Source: Kribbella sp. VKM Ac-2568
GTDB taxonomy: Bacteria; Actinomycetota; Actinomycetes; Propionibacteriales; Kribbellaceae
NCBI RefSeq assembly: GCF_004345365.1
Contig: NZ_SLVF01000004.1
Coordinates: 124,001 to 188,000 of the forward strand
Direction: 5' to 3'
Length of the DNA stretch: 64,000 nt
Below the pieces are notes generated by a model, which had not been told where the DNA came from, made no database searches, and saw nothing but the letters and a program-made list of their open reading frames with translations. This document shows, one piece after another, positions 48,333 through 56,906 of this stretch. Within the stretch, counting starts at the first letter, position 1; each line of letters starts with the position of its first letter. The position numbers and the translations under genes were made by a program.

Positions 48333-49967
48333 TCAGGCGTGGGTGAGGGTTAGCTGTTGGTGCGGCCAGTGGGTGCGGAGGTGGCGGTCGTGGGTGGCCA
48401 GGACAATGGCGCCGGGGGTGGTGGTGAGGGCTTCTTCCAGTTCGTCGCAGAGTTGGGGGGAGAGGTGGTTGGTGGGCTCGTCGAGGAGAAGTAGTTCGGG
48501 TGGGTTCGCGATCAGGAGGGCGAGGTCCAGGCGGCGGCGTTGGCCCACCGAGAGGTCCCGCACGGGCTTGTCCAGCTCCCGGGAGGCCAGCAGGCCAAGG
48601 GATTCCAGAGGTACGGAGTCGGTGCCTGGGGCGAGGTTGTAGGTCTCTCGGGCAGTGCGGTCCGGGCGGCCGAAGGTGGTGTCCTGGGACAGGAGGCCGA
48701 TCCTGAGGTCCGGGCGCCGTCGGGCGCCTGGCACGTGCAACTGCCCAGCCAGGAGGGCAAGGAGTGTGGATTTGCCAGTGCCGTTCGGGCCGGTGATGAG
48801 CAGGTGGTCCGTAGCCTTCACATCCAGGTTGTCCAGCGTGAGGCGACCTGGCACCTGGATGCTCCGCAGCGACACCAGCAGACCCTCGTCGGCAGCAGTG
48901 GACAACGCGGGGACTGTCAGCCGGAGTGGTTCCGGGGGAGGAGGGACCCGGGTGCGTTCAAGTACTTCGAGCCGGCGGGCGGCGTTGCGGATGCGCCGGG
49001 AGATCTGGTTCTGCACTCGGCCGGTGGTGTGGCCGAAGCCCATCTTCTCGTTGTCCCGTTTGAGCCGGCCGGGCGCGACCTCGCGGGCAGTCTCGCCGAC
49101 GGAGCGGCGCAGTACAGCGAGCTCTTCTTGTTCCTCCGCGAAGCGCCTCCGCCAGCGCTCCCGTTGCGCACGCTGGGCTGACAGATAGGCGGAGTAGTTG
49201 CCGCCGTACCGGGTCGGCCCATCCACCGCCGGGTCGAGGTCGATCACGTCGGTGCAGACGGCGTCGAGGAAGGTCCGATCGTGGCTCGCCACCACGACGA
49301 CGCCAGGCATCCCCCGCAGTCGCTCCTCCAGGAACACCGCGGCGTCGTCATCAAGATGGTTGGTCGGTTCGTCGAGCAGCAGCGCCGCGGGTTGCCGGAT
49401 CAGCAGCGCGGCCAGGGCGAGCCGGCCGCGCTGACCGCCAGACAGGGAACCGAGTGTCCGTTCCTGCGGGATCGCCCCGAGACCGAGCCCGGCCAGGATG
49501 ATCCCCGCCCGTCGATCGGCGTCCCAGGCCGCGTGGTCCTGCGCACGCTCCAGCCACTTCCCGTACTCCGCGAGCAACTCCGCAGAGTCGGGGGAGTCCT
49601 CCTGTTGCTCGCCGAGGAGCTTCGTCAGCCGGTCGAGCTCGGCCAACTCCTCGCGCACGCCCTGCAGCGCGTGATCGAGCACGTCCGCCATCGACGAGCC
49701 AGCGTCGTACTGCGTCTCCTGCTGCAGGAATCCGAGGTCAGGAGGCCGTACGACGGTGCCGGCGTCCGGCTGGTCCGTCCCAGCGAGGAGCCGGAGCAGG
49801 GTGGACTTGCCGGCGCCGTTCTCGCCGATCAGGCCGATCCGGTGTCCGGGGGACGCGATCAGCGAGACCCCGTCCAGCACCCGGCGGGTGCCGAAGGTGC
49901 GGACGAGGTCGTTCGCGATCAGCGCCGGTGCGGACACGTGACGAGAGGTCGCCCGTGCCTCACTCAC
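48333..49967 (-). CDS. ABC-F family ATPase (second gene of pair)
   Basis: A 544-residue cytoplasmic protein with two ABC ATPase domains and no membrane part. Domain 1 has Walker A GENGAGKSTLLRLL and signature LGSLSGGQRGRLALA with DEPTNHLDDD; domain 2 has GPNGTGKSTLLALL, LSVGQRRRLDLA and DEPTNHLSP. The linker (residues 245-325) is Arg/Glu-rich coiled coil. ABC-F proteins bind the ribosomal E site, and several protect from macrolides, lincosamides and pleuromutilins. GTG 49967 overlaps the stop of the upstream ABC-F gene by 8 bases, so the two are coupled. Drug specificity cannot be read from sequence. Confidence 0.92.
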   Translation of the reverse strand: MSEARATSRHVSAPALIANDLVRTFGTRRVLDGVSLIASPGHRIGLIGENGAGKSTLLRLLAGTDQPDAGTVVRPPDLGFLQQETQYDAGSSMADVLDHALQGVREELAELDRLTKLLGEQQEDSPDSAELLAEYGKWLERAQDHAAWDADRRAGIILAGLGLGAIPQERTLGSLSGGQRGRLALAALLIRQPAALLLDEPTNHLDDDAAVFLEERLRGMPGVVVVASHDRTFLDAVCTDVIDLDPAVDGPTRYGGNYSAYLSAQRAQRERWRRRFAEEQEELAVLRRSVGETAREVAPGRLKRDNEKMGFGHTTGRVQNQISRRIRNAARRLEVLERTRVPPPPEPLRLTVPALSTAADEGLLVSLRSIQVPGRLTLDNLDVKATDHLLITGPNGTGKSTLLALLAGQLHVPGARRRPDLRIGLLSQDTTFGRPDRTARETYNLAPGTDSVPLESLGLLASRELDKPVRDLSVGQRRRLDLALLIANPPELLLLDEPTNHLSPQLCDELEEALTTTPGAIVLATHDRHLRTHWPHQQLTLTHA

Positions 49968-51597
49968 CCTCGGGCGCCCCGGTCTCCAGCAGGCGTCCGT
50001 CGGCTAGTCGGAGCCAGCGGTCTACCCTGATCTCCGCTAGGAATCGTTCGTCGTGGCTGACCACCACGAAGGCGCCCTCGTAGGCGTTGAGCGCGCTCTC
50101 GAGTTGGCCGACGCTGATGAGGTCGAGGTTGTTGGTCGGCTCGTCCAGCAGGAGGAGTTGCGGCGCTGGTTCGGAGTACAGGACACAGGCGAGCGTGGCG
50201 CGCAGCCGCTCGCCCCCGGACAGTACTGCGACCGGCAGGTGGATCCGCGAGCCGCGGAACAGGAACCGGGCCAGGAGGTTCATCCGCTGCGCCTCGGGCA
50301 TCCCAGGGGCGAAGGCGGCGAGGTTCTCCGCGACGGTGCGATCGAGGTCGAGCAGGTCCAGCCGCTGCGACAGGTACGCGACCCGGCCGTCGGCTTGTCG
50401 GGCCACACCGCCGACAGGTTCGAGGTCGCCGTTGATCAGTCGCAGCAGGGTGGACTTGCCGGCTCCGTTCGGGCCGGTGAGCGCGATCCGCTCGGGTCCC
50501 CGGATCGTCAGGTCGACGCCGTCCTCGGCGAATATCGACTTGTCGCCGAGGCGGACCTGCAGCTTCTCCCCGAGGAAGACCGTGCGCCCGGCGGGCACGT
50601 TCGTGTTGGGCAGTTCCAGCGCGATCTTCTGGTCGTCCCGGACGGCACGGCCGGCGTCGTCCAGCCGGGCCTTGGCGTCGTTGACCCGGGCGGCGTGCGT
50701 CTCGTTCGCCTTGCCCGCGGACTCCTGGGCGTTGCGCTTCATGGTGCCGGCGAAGATCTTCGGCAGGCCGGCGTTGCCGAGGTTGCGGCTGGCGTTGCTG
50801 GCCCGCCTCGCGGCGCGTTCCCGGGCCTGCTGCAGTTCGCGCTTCTCCCGCTTGACCTCCTGTTCGGCGTTGCGGACGTTCTTCTCGGCGACCTCCCGCG
50901 CGGCCCGGACAGCCTCCTCGTACGCGGTGAAGTTGCCGCCGTACGAGCGGAGCTCACCCCGGTCGAGCTCGGCGATCCGGTCCATCCGGTCGAGCAGTGC
51001 CCGGTCGTGGCTGACCAGTAGCAGGCAGCCGTTCCAGTCCTCGAGTACGCCGTACAGCTTGCGGCGGGCGTCGTGGTCGAGGTTGTTGGTGGGCTCGTCG
51101 AGCAAGAGGACGTCGGGTCGGCTGAGGAGTTGCGCAGCGAGGCCGAGGGAGACGACCTGGCCGCCGCTCAGGGTGTCCAGGCGACGAGCGAGGTCGACGT
51201 CGCCGAGGCCGAGCCGATCCAGTTGGGCACGGGTGCGCTCCTCGATGTCCCAGTCGTCGCCGATCGTGGTGAAGTGGTCCTCCGCCACGTCGCCGGCCTC
51301 GATCGCGTTGATCGCCGCGATCACCGGGGCGATCCCGACGACCTCCGCGACGGTCAGGTCACCAGCGAGCGGGAGGCTCTGCGGCAGGTAGCCGATCGTG
51401 CCGTCGACGGTCACGCTGCCGCGACTCGGCCGGTACTCGCCGGCGATCAGCTTGAGCAGTGTGCTCTTGCCGGCGCCGTTGGGTGCGACAAGGCCGGTGC
51501 GGCCGGCGCCCACGGTGAAGGAGAGGTCCTGGAAGACCGGGGTGTCGTCCGGCCAGGAGAAGGACAGGTTGGAGCAGATGATGAAAGCGTCGGACAT
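49960..51597 (-). CDS. ABC-F family ATPase (first gene of pair)
   Basis: A 545-residue ABC-F protein. Domain 1: Walker A VAPNGAGKSTLLKLI, signature LDTLSGGQVVSLGLA, Walker B DEPTNNLDHD. Domain 2: TGPNGAGKSTLLRLI, LSGGERLRATLA, DEPTNNLDL. A long Lys/Arg/Glu coiled-coil linker spans about residues 225-315 (EKNVRNAEQEVKREKRELQQ and following), the arm that reaches the peptidyl-transferase centre in resistance-type members. The signature GGQVVSLG in domain 1 departs from the usual GGQ-x-x-R. A leader with a possible attenuator precedes ATG 51597. Confidence 0.92.
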   Translation of the reverse strand: MSDAFIICSNLSFSWPDDTPVFQDLSFTVGAGRTGLVAPNGAGKSTLLKLIAGEYRPSRGSVTVDGTIGYLPQSLPLAGDLTVAEVVGIAPVIAAINAIEAGDVAEDHFTTIGDDWDIEERTRAQLDRLGLGDVDLARRLDTLSGGQVVSLGLAAQLLSRPDVLLLDEPTNNLDHDARRKLYGVLEDWNGCLLLVSHDRALLDRMDRIAELDRGELRSYGGNFTAYEEAVRAAREVAEKNVRNAEQEVKREKRELQQARERAARRASNASRNLGNAGLPKIFAGTMKRNAQESAGKANETHAARVNDAKARLDDAGRAVRDDQKIALELPNTNVPAGRTVFLGEKLQVRLGDKSIFAEDGVDLTIRGPERIALTGPNGAGKSTLLRLINGDLEPVGGVARQADGRVAYLSQRLDLLDLDRTVAENLAAFAPGMPEAQRMNLLARFLFRGSRIHLPVAVLSGGERLRATLACVLYSEPAPQLLLLDEPTNNLDLISVGQLESALNAYEGAFVVVSHDERFLAEIRVDRWLRLADGRLLETGAPEGE

Positions 51598-51652
51598 GGA
51601 GAAGAAGCCTTTGGTGTGATCCCGGGGCGCGACGAAACGGCCCGCGGAGGGA

Positions 51653-51759
51653 GACAGGTCAGTGGAACGACGAAATGGCCACGGCGGCTGCGCTACCGCG
51701 CGCCGACCTGCGGCCTGTCACCCCGGGACTCACCCGGAGATGTCGTCGTCCACCACCAC
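51653..51759 (-). promoter_or_regulatory. Putative attenuator leader of the ABC-F operon
   Basis: On the minus strand a 9-codon frame (51730-51759) reads MVVDDDISG after a GAGGAG ribosome site. Downstream, GACCTGTC (51653-51660) can pair either with GACAGG (51714-51719) or with GCAGGTC (51705-51711); the two pairings exclude each other. Two TTTCGTCG copies lie near 51608 and 51668. Leader-peptide attenuation by ribosome-targeting drugs is established for several ABC-F genes; here it is inferred. Confidence 0.5.
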
Positions 51760-51852
51760 GTCAGATCTCCTCAACACTCAAAACAACCGTAGCAGCCGGT
51801 CTCCAACCGCAAACCGCGATCAGAACCCGCTGCTCTCCAACCGCAAGCTGTG

Positions 51853-52254
51853 TCAGGAATCGCGGGAGCTGAGGACGCAGAACTCGTTACCCTCGGGGTC
51901 CGCGAGCACTGTCCACGACGCGTCCTCGCTCTGCCCGACGTCAACCCGGCTGGCACCGAGGCCCTCCAGCCGGGCGATCTCGGCGTCCCGGTCCTGGCTG
52001 GTGTGGGGAGCCAGATCGATGTGCAACCGGTTCTTGACCGTCTTCCTCTCAGGAACGGTGACGAAGACCAGCCCCGGCCCGATCCGCTCCCACGGCGTCT
52101 CCCGCACCACCTGCTGATCCACCCAGCCCGGAATGATCACGCACTCGTCGTCGGACTCATGGATGAGCTGCCACTCGAGCGCCTCCGCCCACCACGCGGC
52201 CTGCTTGCGCACATCCAGGCAGCCAACCACCGTCGTGTACCACCGAAGCGCCAT
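51853..52254 (-). CDS. VOC family (glyoxalase-like) protein
   Basis: A 133-residue single-domain VOC protein. VVGCLDVRKQAAWWAEALEW opens the fold and WTVLADPEGNEFCVLSSRDS closes it; VKNRLHIDLAPHTSQDRDAE is the middle strand-helix. ATG 52254 is preferred to 52317, since the upstream part is not VOC-like. It is downstream of nothing on its strand and may be transcribed from its own promoter between 52255 and 52421, a spacer shared with the divergent oxidoreductase gene. No function beyond fold. Confidence 0.85.
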   Translation of the reverse strand: MALRWYTTVVGCLDVRKQAAWWAEALEWQLIHESDDECVIIPGWVDQQVVRETPWERIGPGLVFVTVPERKTVKNRLHIDLAPHTSQDRDAEIARLEGLGASRVDVGQSEDASWTVLADPEGNEFCVLSSRDS

Positions 52255-52421
52255 AGCAGTCCTAACCGTTCTCGTTGGGCAGTTGCGGACACCCAGGTTA
52301 TGAGATCCGTGGGGCATGGGGGTTGTCCCTGATGGCTGTGATGCCGGCGGACGCCTACCGTCACGAGTAGGCCGGAGCCTCCGGACAACGCACGCACCGA
52401 ACCAGCGTCACGGAGTACCCA

Positions 52422-53417
52422 ATGAAGGCAATAGTCCAGGATCGGTACGGCTCACCTGATGTGCTGGAGTTCGGCGAGGTCGAGAAGCCGGTGGCCGTTG
52501 GCAACCTGGTGCTGGTCCGGGTGCGTGCGAGCTCGGTCAACGCGTACGACTGGCACGTGATGCGGGGCGACCCTTACCTGGCGCGGCTGATGCTGCCGGC
52601 GGCCTTCGGGCGCAAGGGACCCAAGGCCAGGATCCGCGGACGGGACTTCGCCGGGAGGGTGGAAGCGGTCGGGCCCGACGTGACGCGGTTCAGCCCGGGT
52701 GACGAGGTGTACGGCGATCTAGGCGACGCCAACGGGGCCTTCGCGGAGTACGTGTGCGCCCCGGAGGACCTGGTGGAGTTGAAACCGATCAACCTCACCT
52801 TCGAGCAAGCGGCGGCGATTCCGTTGGCGGGGAGTACCGCGCTGTTCGGCCTGCGTGATGTGGCGAAGGTCGAAGCGGGGCAACGCGTGCTGGTGAATGG
52901 GGCGTCAGGGGGCGTGGGGACGTTCGCAGTACAGCTCGCCAAGACGTTCGGCGCGGAGGTGACCGGCGTGTGCAGCACGAGGAACGTGGACCTGGTCCGC
53001 TCGCTCGGCGCCGACCACGTCATCGACTACGGCAAGGAGGACTTCACTCGCAACGGAGTCCCGTACGACGTCGTGCTGGACCTCGTCGCGAACCGCTCCC
53101 TCGCCGACCTCCGTCGCTGCTTGACCCCGTCCGGAACCCTCGTGCTCTCCGGCGGCGGCACCTTCACGGGCGGCTCCGTGGTCGGCCCGATGCGCATCCT
53201 CCTCCAGGCCAAACTGCAGTCCCGCTTCGTCCGCCACCGCCTGATCGACTTCTCTACCCCTCTGACCCTGGAACATCTGACAACGCTCAAGAAGCTCGCC
53301 GAGTCGTCCCAACTGACCCCCGCCATCGACCGCAGTTACGCGCTCGCAGATGTCCCCGCCGCCATCACTTACCTCGAAACCCATCACGCCCAGGCCAAGG
53401 TCACCATCACCATCTGA
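52422..53417 (+). CDS. Zinc-independent MDR-family NADPH:quinone reductase-like enzyme
   Basis: A 331-residue medium-chain dehydrogenase/reductase. MKAIVQDRYGSPDVLEFGEV is the catalytic-domain start, GRDFAGRVEAVGPDVTRFSP the second block, and VLVNGASGGVGTFAVQLAKT (near residue 157) the NADPH-binding Rossmann motif. The zinc-binding cysteines of classical alcohol dehydrogenases are missing, placing it with quinone oxidoreductases and related enoyl reductases. ATG 52422 leads directly into the family start. The next gene follows after 85 bases on the same strand. Confidence 0.9.
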   Translation: MKAIVQDRYGSPDVLEFGEVEKPVAVGNLVLVRVRASSVNAYDWHVMRGDPYLARLMLPAAFGRKGPKARIRGRDFAGRVEAVGPDVTRFSPGDEVYGDLGDANGAFAEYVCAPEDLVELKPINLTFEQAAAIPLAGSTALFGLRDVAKVEAGQRVLVNGASGGVGTFAVQLAKTFGAEVTGVCSTRNVDLVRSLGADHVIDYGKEDFTRNGVPYDVVLDLVANRSLADLRRCLTPSGTLVLSGGGTFTGGSVVGPMRILLQAKLQSRFVRHRLIDFSTPLTLEHLTTLKKLAESSQLTPAIDRSYALADVPAAITYLETHHAQAKVTITI

Positions 53418-53502
53418 CGCCGCACCAGCCGGCTCCGGTACTGCGACGTACGACCGCAGGCGCGGCTGATCTTCCTTGCCCGGTGGCAGCGGACAGGCGA
53501 CG

Positions 53503-54654
53503 ATGCTGGGTGTGGACCGACACCAGATCCTTGCGTTCCGGCTGTCACGTCACCATCTGGCCGAGCGGCTCCCGGCCGGCTCGATGATTCAGGCGGTCGC
53601 CGCCGCCGGGGTTCAGGAGACGCCGCGACAGACCGCCTCCCTCGCGTTGCATGCCCGGGTCGCGGGCGTGAGCATCGCCGGGATCGAGCAGGCGCTCAAG
53701 CAGGACAAGACCTTGCTGGCGATCTGGTCGCTGCGCGGTGCGCCGTACCTGGTGCCTACTCAGGACGCGGCTGCCTTCACCACAGGCGCCATGCCCACCG
53801 GAGAGGACTCGTGGCGGACCTTCTTCGGCGGTTGGGCCACGTCCTTGGATATGCCGCTCGCAAGCCTGGTGGAGCACGCCGCGAAGGTTGCGCGCGAAGT
53901 ACTGGACGGTCAGCAACTGGAGGTGGAGGCGTTCCGTCAGCAAGTCGCCCGGCGGATGGAGGAGATCCGTGACCTCGACCCCCCGTCCGGCGCACACGCC
54001 GATCTCCCCGAACCGCTCTTTCGTGCGATGGGGCAGCTCGGGATCGCCTGCATCGCGGACAACCGCCGGATGACCGACGCCCTCCTTGCCCGTAAAGACC
54101 AATGGCTCGGCGAACCAGCGGGGATCGTCGACCAGGACATCGCTCAGGCCGAGCTCCTGCGCCGCTACCTTCGCTGCTACGGGCCGGCCTCCCACCAGAG
54201 CTTCGCCGAGTGGACCCTGCGCAGCCTGTCCGACGTACGCGCGATCTTCGAGCTGATCGAGCCGGAACTCGTTCAGGTGAACGCGAAACGGCGCCCCGTC
54301 CAGTGGTTGCTGGCGTCCGACGTGGAAGCGCTGGCCTCACCACCCGAACCGACCGGCGTCCGTCTGATCCCTGCCCAGGATCCCTTCCTGCAACAGCGTG
54401 ACCGAGACCGGCTGCTCCCGGATCGCGACCTGCGCAGGCGACTCTGGCGTCCGGTCGGCGCCCCGGGCCTCGTCCTTGTCGACGGCGAAGCCAAAGGAGT
54501 ATGGACCTCACAACGCCGCGGCAAGAGCATCCAGTTCACCGTGCAGCCCTTCGACCGAATCACTTCCGCGGAACGCGACGCGATCGCCGCCGAGGCCGAC
54601 ACCCTTGCCCCACTCCGCGAAGCAGACCGAACCACCCTCGTCCTCAAGACCTGA
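53503..54654 (+). CDS. Winged helix DNA-binding domain protein (HTH_42-like)
   Basis: A 383-residue protein of the same broad family as the one at 23.5 kb but only distantly related. QTASLALHARVAGVSIAGIE, LLAIWSLRGAPYLVPTQDA, RRYLRCYGPASHQSFAEWTL and VRLIPAQDPFLQQRDRDRLL match the winged-helix family blocks, and GLVLVDGEAKGVWTSQRRGK the C-terminal strand. Relatives of YcaQ can be alkylation-damage glycosylases, but most of this actinobacterial branch is untested. ATG 53503 or GTG 53512 is the start. The 3' end overlaps the convergent kinase gene by 11 bases. Confidence 0.8.
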   Translation: MLGVDRHQILAFRLSRHHLAERLPAGSMIQAVAAAGVQETPRQTASLALHARVAGVSIAGIEQALKQDKTLLAIWSLRGAPYLVPTQDAAAFTTGAMPTGEDSWRTFFGGWATSLDMPLASLVEHAAKVAREVLDGQQLEVEAFRQQVARRMEEIRDLDPPSGAHADLPEPLFRAMGQLGIACIADNRRMTDALLARKDQWLGEPAGIVDQDIAQAELLRRYLRCYGPASHQSFAEWTLRSLSDVRAIFELIEPELVQVNAKRRPVQWLLASDVEALASPPEPTGVRLIPAQDPFLQQRDRDRLLPDRDLRRRLWRPVGAPGLVLVDGEAKGVWTSQRRGKSIQFTVQPFDRITSAERDAIAAEADTLAPLREADRTTLVLKT

Positions 54655-55264
54655 GCCGGTCGAAGGCTGTGGGCGGGCCTTCGTCGAGGCGGTCGCGGAT
54701 CTGGGAGGCGCACTCGGCCGGCGTATGGAGCTCCGAGTCGACCTCGACGTCGTACACCGCGTGGTCGTGGACGAGGGGGAACTGGACAGCGGCCCGCCCG
54801 ATCGTCCGGTTGCCGCGTTCGCGTTCACGCCGCTCGAGCTCGGGCAGCGAACACCGCACACCGACGAACAACACCGGCAGGCCCTCGAACGTCGCCAGAC
54901 AGTCCGCGAGACGCCAGCGCTCACCCAGTACGTGATCCACGACCACGTCATTGCCGGCCGAAGCCATGCCAGCCACGGCCCGGTGAAACCCCAGAACCGT
55001 TCGCTGGAAGACAGGCAAGAACGTCTCGTCGGTCCAGTCCCGCCGATTCCGCGCGCGGTGAAACCCGTCAACGCCCAAGTGGTACCAGGCCCCATCCAAC
55101 GTGGCCAGCAACTCATCGGCAATGCTGGTCTTCCCCGAGCTGGACGTCCCATTGAGCAGAATCAACCGCCCAACCCGCCGCTCCCGAGCCCCCACCACCA
55201 ACTCATGACTAGCACTGATAGACACACCCCCATCCTCCCAGCCCCGCAGTACGGCAGGATCCAC
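54644..55264 (-). CDS. P-loop kinase of the chloramphenicol phosphotransferase-like family
   Basis: A 206-residue P-loop protein. LILLNGTSSSGKTSIADELL is Walker A, WYHLGVDGFHRA the substrate-side Asp loop, VVVDHVLGERWRLADCLATF the second acidic loop and LFVGVRCSLPELERRERERG the lid. These match the CPT-like/AAA kinase family; chloramphenicol 3-O-phosphotransferase is its founding member, but most relatives phosphorylate unknown substrates. GTG 55264 is the outermost start; a GTG 13 codons in (VSISASHEL) is also possible. It is divergent from the gene at 55269, with only 4 bases between start codons, so each promoter must lie inside the other gene or be leaderless. Confidence 0.82.
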   Translation of the reverse strand: MDPAVLRGWEDGGVSISASHELVVGARERRVGRLILLNGTSSSGKTSIADELLATLDGAWYHLGVDGFHRARNRRDWTDETFLPVFQRTVLGFHRAVAGMASAGNDVVVDHVLGERWRLADCLATFEGLPVLFVGVRCSLPELERRERERGNRTIGRAAVQFPLVHDHAVYDVEVDSELHTPAECASQIRDRLDEGPPTAFDRLRS

Positions 55265-55268
55265 ACCC

Positions 55269-56102
55269 GTGCCCCCGCAGCAAGACAGCTATGACGCGTC
55301 CCCCAGCAGCGTGCGTCCACTGCTGGACACGTTCTGGTCCTCCTCAGGTTGGCGCGAGCCTCCCGACTGGCCCGATGAGCAGTCCATGCGGGCGGCCGTG
55401 CGGAGAGGGGTGATGTTCGATGCGCCGGTTGTCCTCGATCATGGCGGTTGGGTTGAAGCCGCTCGTAGTGCGGCTGCCCAGATCTCGCCAAGGGAGGTCG
55501 AGGACGCGTTCGTGTCGAGCCTCACCAGTCGCAGACTCGATCTGCGCTCCGCCTTGGCGTCGTTCCTGATCGCACGCGCTCTGCCGGACCACCACTTCAC
55601 CGCGATGCGCAGCGGCAGGATGTGTGCCGTCTGCGGTCTGTACTCCGGATCGGCGCCTGAAGACCTCAACGTCCTGAACTTCGAGCGCTTCAAGTGGGGC
55701 GGTATCCGACGCGACGACATCACGTACGTCGCTTTCGACCTCCAGCAGTTCATCCGCGCACCGCGGCGCGAAGTCACCCCGGATGACCGGAAGCTTGGTA
55801 GCGCAGTACTCGAGATCCTCCGCGGGTTGCCGACCGAGACGACAGTCGCACAAGCGCCAAGCCATCTCGGCTTACTCAAGGGCAACAAGCCCGAGCGCAG
55901 CGTGCTGATGGACATCCTGGGAATCTGCGGCGTCCTCGACACTGCCGATCACCGCGGATACGCCGAGGGCTTCGTCCGCTTCGGCGATCGCGAACTCCCG
56001 CCATACCGCTTCGTCGACCGCGCCTATCCGGCCTGCTGGTGGCAAGCCTCCACCGGAATCAACTTCCGAGCCGTCAAGAATGTCCTCCCGACTCTGTCCT
56101 GA
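55269..56102 (+). CDS. Hypothetical protein with CxxC pair and TTA codon
   Basis: A 277-residue protein I cannot assign. The N-terminal half is acidic (REPPDWPDEQSMRAAVRRGV). A single Cys pair, RMCAVCGLYSG (near residue 118), could bind metal. FERFKWGGIRRDDITYVAFD and RSVLMDILGICGVLDTADHR look like conserved blocks, the second as a helix-turn-helix-like element. The C-terminus ends FVDRAYPACWWQASTGINFR. Leu in SHLGLLKG is TTA (55872-55874), so translation depends on the rare tRNA. No signal peptide or membrane helix. It starts 4 bases from the divergent kinase start. Confidence 0.7.
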   Translation: MPPQQDSYDASPSSVRPLLDTFWSSSGWREPPDWPDEQSMRAAVRRGVMFDAPVVLDHGGWVEAARSAAAQISPREVEDAFVSSLTSRRLDLRSALASFLIARALPDHHFTAMRSGRMCAVCGLYSGSAPEDLNVLNFERFKWGGIRRDDITYVAFDLQQFIRAPRREVTPDDRKLGSAVLEILRGLPTETTVAQAPSHLGLLKGNKPERSVLMDILGICGVLDTADHRGYAEGFVRFGDRELPPYRFVDRAYPACWWQASTGINFRAVKNVLPTLS

Positions 56103-56243
56103 GTTCTTTGAATGCTGGTGGTTGCGGGCTCTGGCCAGGTGTGGTTTTGCCGGTTTAGATTGCGAGCAGCGCGACGCACCTCGGGGGTCGGTCAAAACGC
56201 TCTATTGGGGAACCATGTGTGTCTTCCGTCGTATTGGGGGGAC

Positions 56244-56906
56244 TCAGACCTGCAGGCTGACGGGGAAGGTGAAGAGCCAGGCGATGGCCGTGAGGAGCAC
56301 GATGCAGGCGGTCACGAGCATGAACGTGCGGACGCGGCGACTGGCGATCTTGGTGCTCATACCGGCGAAGAACAGGACCACGCTGTACAGCACAACCGTC
56401 AGGACATAGTTGCTGGCTCGCTGGATGTTGCGGCTCACTTCGGCCGCCGATGCCTCGGCCGCCAGGTCCAGCCGATCGGCATCAGCCCGAGCCGCCAGCT
56501 GGTAGTCGGGCATCGCGAAGGGCGTCTTCGGCGCGCTCGCGTTCGTGAGGGGTTTGGTCGCGAGCCACGCGTCGAACGCCTTCGCGAACTCTGGGCGGAA
56601 GCGGCTCACATAGAAGCCGGCGAGCTCGCTGTCACCGCTGCGGTCCGCATCGGCCCACGCGATGAAGGTGGCGACGTCGACCTGGGTCTGCCCCTCGGCC
56701 AGACTGGACGATCGGGCGGCGTCGATCCGGATGGCTCCGGTGCGGCCTGCCGCCTTGGCCTGCTCGCCGTTCCATCGCGTCGCCTGGTAGCTGCTCCACG
56801 ACGTGGCGACGGCAGCAACCACCAAGAGCACGGCGACGAGCAACTCGTGCCAGCGGTCGAAGCCGGATGCCGGCCGGTTCTCAGTTTGCTCTGCCACTTG
56901 AATCAC
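56244..56906 (-). CDS. Membrane protein, DUF4337-like
   Basis: A 220-residue protein with an N-terminal helix (ELLVAVLLVVAAVATSWSSY), a central helical cytoplasmic or periplasmic region rich in Ala and Asp (residues 45-150), and two C-terminal helices (YVLTVVLYSVVLFFAGMSTK and TFMLVTACIVLLTAIAWLF). The layout is that of DUF4337-like proteins of unknown function. It is the second gene of a coupled pair: its GTG start (56906, or 56897) lies inside the 3' end of the DUF4239-type gene. The two proteins probably act together in the membrane. Confidence 0.75.
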   Translation of the reverse strand: MIQVAEQTENRPASGFDRWHELLVAVLLVVAAVATSWSSYQATRWNGEQAKAAGRTGAIRIDAARSSSLAEGQTQVDVATFIAWADADRSGDSELAGFYVSRFRPEFAKAFDAWLATKPLTNASAPKTPFAMPDYQLAARADADRLDLAAEASAAEVSRNIQRASNYVLTVVLYSVVLFFAGMSTKIASRRVRTFMLVTACIVLLTAIAWLFTFPVSLQV

